Source of the DNA: Chloroflexota bacterium
GTDB lineage: Bacteria > Chloroflexota > Dehalococcoidia > Lucifugimonadales > JACPCL1
DNA: 9,996 nucleotides
NCBI GenBank assembly: GCA_016210375.1
Contig: JACQUH010000113.1
Span: forward strand, 1 to 9,996
Direction: 5' to 3'
The notes beneath the pieces are model-generated. The model saw only the letters and a list, made by a program, of their open reading frames with translations, was not told the origin of the DNA and made no database searches. Positions 5,305 to 9,996 of the stretch are shown here, one piece after another (positions within the stretch are counted from its first letter, which is position 1; each line of letters opens with the position of its first letter). Position numbers and translations under genes: made by a program.

Positions 5305-7296
5305 CTAGGGTCCCTGGTACTTATACAGGCTCCCGCGAGGGAGGCCTGCCCCGTCTGAAACGTCCAGCCACGTGGTCCGGACGTAATTGATGATTGGTTG
5401 CATTTGGGGGCGGCCAGCCGGCCCGGCGGCCCCTTCCCCTCCTGGCGACATCAAGAAATATCGCAAGTTGCCTTGCTGAGCGAAGGAGCGAAAGGACGCG
5501 AGAGTGAATATGGGATCGCCTCCAGAGAATCCACCGATGGCAACTGCCGGTATGCCTCGGATGATAAAAGGAGCAGCCTCCCGAGCACTCAGCATTCCGA
5601 TGGCAAACCTGCTTCCAGCATCGCCTTCCTGGCGGACGAAGGCTGCGATCGCTAGTTCGCGCCGAGGGTCCGGGCCAGCGGGCAGCCCCCGAGCGGGGCC
5701 CGCCTGGCCCACGCCAGCGCCGGCTATTCTCCCCCCGAAATGCAGGCCGAACACCAGCGGTATGATAAGCAAGGCACCGGCCCCCGCCGCCAAGGCATAG
5801 CTCGCCAGGGGCGTATCGGTCAGCCTGTTCCATACCGCAGCGGCCATGACGGTGCAGGCAAGGACGACAGTGATAAGGACGATGCCCATGATGAGGTCTC
5901 CCACGGCCCCCTGGGACAGCAATGCCTCGTAGCCGGCGATGGCGAGGACTGCCGGCGGCACGGTCCAGGCAAGCAAGACGCCTCTCCGGAACCCTTGCCA
6001 CAACGCTCCAAAGCCAATGCCCAACACCGCCGCCACGGGCACACCCATATCAGCAAGATAGTACGGGTGGGTCGTCGTGGCATCCGCCACACCGAACACC
6101 AGAGCCGCCGTGACGAACCAGCCCGTCCACAGGATAGCCTCGGCGCCGCCAGGGGCGTTTCTGAAAACACTGAGCAGGAGAAAAGGACGCCGGTAGACGC
6201 CTTCCGGTAGCAGGCTGGCCAGAGCAACTGCCAGCGTCAGCACCGCCCCCGGCATCAGCCACCCCAACTGGGCCGCCAGGGGATTGGCGAACAGCCCCGC
6301 GATGCCCCTGTCGCTGGCGTTGGCGTTGGCCGGAGAAGGCCCTTGTGACACTTCCGAGGGCTGGTACGGAGGGGTCTGCTGCTGCGGGGTCCCGCCCGGG
6401 CCGGGCTGGTAGGGGAGCGGCCCGCCCGGCTGCGGGTTCGGACCGCCTATCGCTCCCGCCTGCGGCTGAGTGGCCCGGGGACCGAGGAAGGAGTTGAAGC
6501 GGTCCAGGCCATTGTATCTGAAGACCAGGGTCCAGATAGAGTTGTCCCGCGTTGAGCCAATGTAGGGACGCTCGCTAGCCGGCGTGAGAGCAACGAAGGT
6601 AGCCCAACTGAAGGACACCACAAGGAGCACCGCCATGGCTGCCGCAACACGGAAGGCAAGCTGGCGGACCGAAGCCTGGGCGCGCAAGAGATAGTACAGC
6701 AGAAAGGCCGGCAGCGGGACGAAGGCGACCAGCATCTTTGCGTTGAAGGCAAAGCCGACGAAGAAACCGAAGGCGAGAAGCCAGCGCCACTTACCCGTCT
6801 CGGCGGCGCGAACGATGCACACCGCCGCCAGCAGGAGGGCGAAGATGAGGAGGCCATCGGGCTCGTTCCGGCTGTCAATGACGATGCTCGCGGGAACGAC
6901 AACCAGCACCGAGGCTGCAGCCACCGCCGAGACACGACCGAACTCCCTTCGCATCAGGAAGTAGAGAATGCCCGGCGCTAGGCTCCCCGCGATGGCCTGC
7001 GGGAGATTCACGGACCATGGGCTGACGCCGAACAGCCAGGCGAAGAGCGCCTGGACCCAGAAGGCGCCCGGAGGCTTGTCCACCGTCACAACGCCCATGG
7101 GGTCAAAGGAGCCGAACACGAAGTTGCTCAGGCTCTGCAGCATGGAGGCAACTGTGGCGGTGTAGTACTGGTTGTCAAACTCCGGGGCGCGGCTGAACCG
7201 CACCCAGGCCCCTATTCCCATGGCCACAGCGAGCCAGGGGTCAACGGACCGGAGCAGCAGCAAAGTGCGTCGCATGGAGATGGAAGCCCTGAACAT
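5305..7296 (-). CDS. Membrane glycosyltransferase, GT39/PMT_2 family (YkcB-like)
   Basis: A 663-residue polytopic membrane protein of the dolichyl/polyprenyl-phosphate-sugar transferase type. Residues 39-82 hold the conserved first periplasmic loop ('EFDNQYYTATVASMLQS', 'GSFDPMGVVTVDKPPGAFW'), where the acidic residues of the active site lie in this family. 'NLPQAIAG' follows at 97-104, and 'RNEPDGLLIFALLLAA' at 143-158. 'YIGSTRDNSIWTLVFRYNGL' (245-264) and 'HPYYLADMGVP' later on are typical of bacterial YkcB-like members. About ten hydrophobic segments are visible. Residues 276-327 are an unusual Pro/Gln/Gly-rich linker. The likely role is transfer of a sugar from a lipid carrier to a cell-surface acceptor at the outer face of the membrane; the sugar is unknown. 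ATG 7296 is used. ATG 7275 is an alternative, and neither has a strong Shine-Dalgarno site. Confidence 0.88.
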   Translation of the reverse strand: MFRASISMRRTLLLLRSVDPWLAVAMGIGAWVRFSRAPEFDNQYYTATVASMLQSLSNFVFGSFDPMGVVTVDKPPGAFWVQALFAWLFGVSPWSVNLPQAIAGSLAPGILYFLMRREFGRVSAVAAASVLVVVPASIVIDSRNEPDGLLIFALLLAAVCIVRAAETGKWRWLLAFGFFVGFAFNAKMLVAFVPLPAFLLYYLLRAQASVRQLAFRVAAAMAVLLVVSFSWATFVALTPASERPYIGSTRDNSIWTLVFRYNGLDRFNSFLGPRATQPQAGAIGGPNPQPGGPLPYQPGPGGTPQQQTPPYQPSEVSQGPSPANANASDRGIAGLFANPLAAQLGWLMPGAVLTLAVALASLLPEGVYRRPFLLLSVFRNAPGGAEAILWTGWFVTAALVFGVADATTTHPYYLADMGVPVAAVLGIGFGALWQGFRRGVLLAWTVPPAVLAIAGYEALLSQGAVGDLIMGIVLITVVLACTVMAAAVWNRLTDTPLASYALAAGAGALLIIPLVFGLHFGGRIAGAGVGQAGPARGLPAGPDPRRELAIAAFVRQEGDAGSRFAIGMLSAREAAPFIIRGIPAVAIGGFSGGDPIFTLASFRSFAQQGNLRYFLMSPGGEGAAGPAGRPQMQPIINYVRTTWLDVSDGAGLPRGSLYKYQGP

Positions 7297-7380
7297 CGCC
7301 CCAACGACAACTCCGCCAGCGCCCGCGCCGGCGGAGGACGGCGGAGGCAGGCACGGGGGCCATAGGCGAATAACGGCCCC

Positions 7381-7408
7381 ATTCTACTCCAGGGGCAACC
7401 AGGGTCAA
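7381..7408 (-). promoter_or_regulatory. Promoter of the glycosyltransferase gene
   Basis: On the minus strand TTGACC (7403-7408) and TAGAAT (7381-7386) are separated by 16 bp. Each matches the sigma-70 consensus at 5 of 6 positions. Transcription would start near 7374, leaving a leader of about 77 nt before ATG 7296. Confidence 0.65.
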
Positions 7409-7414
7409 GGCGGC

Positions 7415-7442
7415 GAGAGGTTCAGTAGCTGTGTGACCTCTC
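7415..7442. repeat. 7-bp inverted repeat between divergent promoters
   Basis: GAGAGGT (7415-7421) and ACCTCTC (7436-7442) are perfectly complementary, with a 14-nt gap. A third GAGAGG copy follows at 7451-7456. It lies just upstream of the -35 box of the leftward promoter, a usual place for an activator site. No regulator is known. Confidence 0.4.
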
Positions 7443-7482
7443 AAGGGGAAGAGAGGACCAGTCTTGGTGGAGGAGCGCGGTG

Positions 7483-7511
7483 TTGACGCATGGAGGTCAT
7501 GCCCGTAAACT
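7483..7511 (+). promoter_or_regulatory. Promoter with internal palindrome for the HicBA-like cassette
   Basis: TTGACG (7483-7488), a 17-bp spacer and TAAACT (7506-7511) match the -35 box at 5 of 6 and the -10 box at 4 of 6. GCATG (7488-7492) and CATGC (7498-7502) form a perfect palindrome with a 5-nt centre inside the spacer. A repressor bound there would block RNA polymerase. This is the arrangement seen in toxin-antitoxin operons that repress themselves. Transcription would start near 7518, which supports the downstream GTG 7566 as the first start codon. Confidence 0.6.
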
Positions 7512-7565
7512 TGGGCTGGTGACCTTGTGGCATTGATTGGCTCCGAAGGACGAGGGCCAGCTATC

Positions 7566-8036
7566 GTGGCGCAGCAAACACCGCAGCAGTCCATCACAGT
7601 CCAGTTGACTCATGACCTGGTGGTCATTGGGGATTACACGCTGAATTATTGGGAGGGGGTTCGCGGCAAGTTGATTCAATGCCGTGCTACAGTGGGAATT
7701 GGGCCAGGCCTGGCTTCCATACTAAACGTAACTCTGGAGCCAACGTGCTTGTACTATCTCAATACCCAGTCCCCTTTCATGCACACCATGCACTCCGGTG
7801 TCGCTCCCGTGACAATTCCAGCAGTCACAAGCCTGCAACCCATCGTTGTCCCCTTCACAGTGTACTTTGTCTATCCTGGGCTTGTAGTGCTGCGCATAAC
7901 AGCGAAAGCCGGGGGGACGCCCGTCCCAATCCACTCCATGAGAGGTGTGGCTAACGAATTCGACGCGTATTTCTACGTTGTAGAAAGAGAAGCGGCTATC
8001 CAAACAGCGGTAGACCTCGGCAAGTTACCGAAGTAA
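7566..8036 (+). CDS. Unrecognised beta-rich protein leading a HicBA-like operon
   Basis: I do not recognise the 156-residue product. It lacks membrane segments of convincing length, a signal peptide and cysteine motifs. Alternating hydrophobic and polar residues suggest a mostly beta fold ('SITVQLTHDLVVIGDYTL', 'VPFTVYFVYPGLVVLRITAK'), ending in a short helix ('EREAAIQTAVDLGKLPK'). GTG 7566 is preferred because GAGGG (7552-7556) lies 9 nt upstream and the predicted transcription start is near 7518. GTG 7527 in the same frame would add 13 residues with almost no leader. The stop is 13 bp before the HicB-like gene, whose ribosome site directly follows it, so the two are surely co-transcribed. 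Composition is AT-richer than the flanking genes. It might be a third component of the module or an unrelated passenger. Confidence 0.7.
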   Translation: MAQQTPQQSITVQLTHDLVVIGDYTLNYWEGVRGKLIQCRATVGIGPGLASILNVTLEPTCLYYLNTQSPFMHTMHSGVAPVTIPAVTSLQPIVVPFTVYFVYPGLVVLRITAKAGGTPVPIHSMRGVANEFDAYFYVVEREAAIQTAVDLGKLPK

Positions 8037-8049
8037 TGGAGGATACCAC

Positions 8050-8484
8050 ATGGAAAAGGCATTGGAAGAACAAATCAATGCCATCCCTGGTGTTGATTCA
8101 TTCCCCTACCCGATCCCCGGAACTCCATCTGGAGATAACATTCTGGCTCTGAAAGCCCTCTTGGACAGTGTTATTGATAAACTGCAAGAGATGGAGAGCC
8201 AGGGCACTATCAAGTCAACAATGATCTATGACCTTGACGACGGGCATCCGCTAAAGCAGGCAATTCACGTTGTTCTTCAGGAGGCAGGTGACACCGCAAT
8301 TGCATCGTGGCCCGAGCTTCACCTGTATGGTGAGGGTGAGACACCCAACGACGCCATCAACACACTCAAGACAGAGATTATTCACCTGTTTGACGACCTC
8401 TCATCCACCCATCCTACCCAGCTAGGCGTCCTACCGCAGCGGTGGCTTAGGACTCTGAGACAGGTCATCCAAACCAATGCCTAA
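8050..8484 (+). CDS. HicB-like antitoxin
   Basis: The 144-residue product has a HicB-type partial RNase-H fold at residues 65-120: a strand 'QAIHVVLQEAGDTAIASWPE', then 'LHLYGEGETPNDAINTLK' and the helix 'TEIIHLFDDLSS'. The 'A-x-WPEL...GEG-x-T...AI..LK' pattern is the hallmark of HicB antitoxins. The C-terminal 'LGVLPQRWLRTLRQVI' is seen in a variant group paired with HicA-like proteins. No ribbon-helix-helix or helix-turn-helix domain is obvious at the C-terminus. About 60 extra residues at the N-terminus are unassigned. A strong ribosome site GGAGG (8038-8042) lies 7 nt before the ATG. It overlaps the toxin gene by 8 bp. The expected role is to bind and silence the toxin and perhaps to repress the operon. 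Confidence 0.7.
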   Translation: MEKALEEQINAIPGVDSFPYPIPGTPSGDNILALKALLDSVIDKLQEMESQGTIKSTMIYDLDDGHPLKQAIHVVLQEAGDTAIASWPELHLYGEGETPNDAINTLKTEIIHLFDDLSSTHPTQLGVLPQRWLRTLRQVIQTNA

Positions 8485-8776
8485 GCAATTCACGTACCGC
8501 CAGGTAACAGATGCGCTGGAGCGCAAGCTGGGCATTTACTTTGGGCAAGGGAGCGAACGCAACGGATGGTACTACAGCCAGGGTGTGAAGATTACCAGAA
8601 TCACTTTACCCCATATACACCATGGCGATATTCCTGCGGGCACTTTGCACGAAATCCGCAAGCAGACCCTTCTTTCAACTCCTCAGTTTGCTGATCTGGT
8701 AGAGTGCCCGATGACGGGCGCAGGGTACGCGACTGCATTGCAGGCAAAGGGCAAGTTGCCTACTCCCAATGCATAG
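8477..8776 (+). CDS. HicA-like toxin (putative mRNA interferase)
   Basis: The 99-residue product resembles HicA, a small double-stranded-RNA-binding-fold ribonuclease. It opens with 'FTYRQVTDALERKLGI', has a 'GQGSERNGWYY' loop, the strand 'KITRITLPHIHHGDIPAGTL', and the helix 'HEIRKQTLLSTPQFADLVEC'. 'GTL..IRKQ' is a strong HicA signature. The usual catalytic histidine follows Gly-Ser ('GSH'), but here residues 25-27 are Gly-Ser-Glu, so activity is uncertain. Histidines at 46, 48 and 49 are nearby. The ATG lies inside the end of the antitoxin gene (8-bp overlap) and the ribosome site is weak (AGG near 8463), pointing to translational coupling, which keeps toxin below antitoxin. Antitoxin precedes toxin, the reverse of the E. 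coli hicAB order. Confidence 0.7.
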   Translation: MPKQFTYRQVTDALERKLGIYFGQGSERNGWYYSQGVKITRITLPHIHHGDIPAGTLHEIRKQTLLSTPQFADLVECPMTGAGYATALQAKGKLPTPNA

Positions 8777-8797
8777 ACCGCACTGACACCATGCACC

Positions 8798-9922
8798 ATG
8801 ACCCAAGCGCTTAGCCGCACCCCCCTCTACGATACCCACCTCTCCCTGGGCGGCAAGATGGTCCCCTTTGCCGGCTGGGACATGCCCATCCAGTACCACC
8901 AGGGCATCCTGGCCGAGGCCAGGGCCGTGCGCAGCGCCGCTGGCCTTTTTGACGTCTCCCACATGGGCCGTTTCAGGCTCCGCGGGCCGCAGAGCGCCCT
9001 CCTCATTGACTGGGTGGTGACGGCCGATGTCCCCAAGCTGGCCCAGGGCCAGGGGCGATACACCGTGGTGTGCACCGAGGTCGGCGGCATCCTGGACGAC
9101 GCCATCGTCTATCGCCTGGGGCCCGAGGAGTACCTGTTCGTCTGCAACGCCGCCAACCGCTCCGCCGTCTGGGCCTGGTTGGCCCACTGGCGGGAGTCCC
9201 GCTTTCCTGGCGCGGTCATGGAGGACCGCACCCTGGAGGTGGGCATGATCGCCTTCCAGGGGCCAGCCACCATAGGGGCCATGGAGCGCCTGTCCCCGGG
9301 CCTTCCCAGGGTTTTGCGTCCCTTCCGCATCGCCCAGGCCAGCGTGGCCGGCATCTCAGCCCTGGTAGCCCGCACCGGATACACGGGCGAGGACGGCTTT
9401 GAGGTTTACCTGCCGGTCGCCGAGTCGGAACGGATCTGGAACGAGCTATTGGAAGCGGGGAAAAAGGAAGGAATGGTCCCGTGCGGACTGGGAGCGCGCA
9501 ACACCTTGCGCCTGGAAGCGGGACTGCTTCTTTACGGGCATGACATGGACGAGAATACGACGCCGCTCGAATGCAACTTGCGCTGGATTTGCAAGCTGGA
9601 AAAGGGGCCGTTCCTCGGCAGGAACGTGCTGCTGGAGCAGGCCCGTGCCGGGCTTCTAATGCTTCTGGCCGGCTTCCAAATGACGGATCGCGGCATCGCG
9701 CGCGACGACGCCCCGGTGTGGGTTGCAGGTGCTGGAGAAGCCCGGCAGGTAGGCCGCGTTACCAGCGGCTCCTACGTCCCGTACCTCAAGAAAAGCATTG
9801 GTCTCGCGTATCTGCCGCCGGAACTGGCCCGCGTTGGCCAGCGGATTCAGATTGAAATTCGCGGCAATCGGACCGCCGCCGAAATCGTACCGACCCCGTT
9901 CTATCGCCGAGCGCGGAATTGA
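8798..9922 (+). CDS. gcvT: Aminomethyltransferase, glycine cleavage T protein
   Basis: The 374-residue product is a full-length GcvT. It transfers the aminomethyl carbon from the lipoylated H protein to tetrahydrofolate, releasing ammonia, in the cytoplasm. Diagnostic segments are 'FAGWDMPIQYHQGI' (24-37), 'GLFDVSHMGRF' (49-59), 'GGILDDAIVYR' with the catalytic aspartate in the pair 100-101, 'ARTGYTGEDGFEVY' (191-204), 'CGLGARNTLRLEAGLLLYGH' and the C-terminal 'IVPTPFYRRAR'. ATG 8798 is used, with no Shine-Dalgarno site visible. The gene begins 21 bp after the HicA-like gene, so it may be read from the cassette promoter. Codon choice changes sharply near residue 210. Before it Glu is GAG 11 of 11 times and Pro is mostly CCC. 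After it Glu is GAA 10 of 13 and Pro is always CCG. gcvH follows after 22 bp. Confidence 0.95.
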   Translation: MTQALSRTPLYDTHLSLGGKMVPFAGWDMPIQYHQGILAEARAVRSAAGLFDVSHMGRFRLRGPQSALLIDWVVTADVPKLAQGQGRYTVVCTEVGGILDDAIVYRLGPEEYLFVCNAANRSAVWAWLAHWRESRFPGAVMEDRTLEVGMIAFQGPATIGAMERLSPGLPRVLRPFRIAQASVAGISALVARTGYTGEDGFEVYLPVAESERIWNELLEAGKKEGMVPCGLGARNTLRLEAGLLLYGHDMDENTTPLECNLRWICKLEKGPFLGRNVLLEQARAGLLMLLAGFQMTDRGIARDDAPVWVAGAGEARQVGRVTSGSYVPYLKKSIGLAYLPPELARVGQRIQIEIRGNRTAAEIVPTPFYRRARN

Positions 9923-9944
9923 TCTAACCCAGGAGAAGACGTTC

Positions 9945-9996
9945 ATGTACCCAGCTCATTTTCGTTACACGCAGGAGCACGAGTGGGTCCATGTGG
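9945..9996 (+). CDS. gcvH: Glycine cleavage H protein, 5' end only
   Basis: The reading frame runs off the window after 17 residues, 'MYPAHFRYTQEHEWVHV'. The 'Y-P..-RYT-EHEWV' start is the classic N-terminus of GcvH, the lipoyl carrier of the glycine cleavage system. A ribosome site AGGAGA (9931-9936) lies 8 nt before the ATG. It follows gcvT by 22 bp on the same strand, so the two are in one operon. The lipoylated lysine lies beyond the window. Confidence 0.88.
   Translation, partial: MYPAHFRYTQEHEWVHV

Noticed and set aside
8675..9187. 170-codon minus-strand open frame across the HicA-like and gcvT genes
   Set aside because: Shadow of two well-supported plus-strand genes, with low-complexity Gly/Ala/His composition typical of antisense GC-rich coding.

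Overview
The window looks like high-GC bacterial chromosome with two inserted, visibly AT-richer accessory stretches. Strong Shine-Dalgarno sites, sigma-70-like promoters, a start of the glycine-cleavage cluster and the style of the GT39, MFS and Lin0512 genes point to a bacterium. My impression is an uncultured Chloroflexota/Dehalococcoidia-like lineage, but this is a weak inference from protein style and no marker gene is present.

Layout. (1) 1-2084: probably the end of a decayed mobile element. It holds an Ala/Trp-rich protein of a phage-associated type (296-1234), a small HAD phosphatase (1282-1725), a fragment of a serine recombinase on the minus strand (1736-1894), a strong hairpin (1917-1943), and the 3' half of a tRNA-Gly(UCC) gene starting at the anticodon loop (2043-2084). 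A tRNA 3' half with ordinary chromosomal genes on its 3' side is what one attachment site of an integrated element looks like. (2) 2169-7296: four housekeeping or metabolic genes, all on the minus strand and each separated by more than 100 bp: a Lin0512-family protein, a zinc-independent quinone-oxidoreductase-like dehydrogenase, an MFS transporter of the oxalate/formate-antiporter type, and a membrane glycosyltransferase of family 39. (3) 7297-7526: divergent promoter region with a good leftward promoter for the glycosyltransferase and a good rightward promoter carrying a palindrome between its -35 and -10 boxes. (4) 7566-8776: an AT-richer, tightly packed rightward three-gene cassette: an unrecognised beta-rich protein, a HicB-like antitoxin and a HicA-like toxin. 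(5) 8798-9996: gcvT (aminomethyltransferase) followed by the start of gcvH, the glycine-cleavage cluster.

The two most notable points are the three-gene HicBA-like operon with an unrecognised leading gene and a candidate autoregulatory operator, and a sharp change of codon usage inside gcvT at about codon 210. That change suggests a recombinant (mosaic) gene or an assembly chimera.
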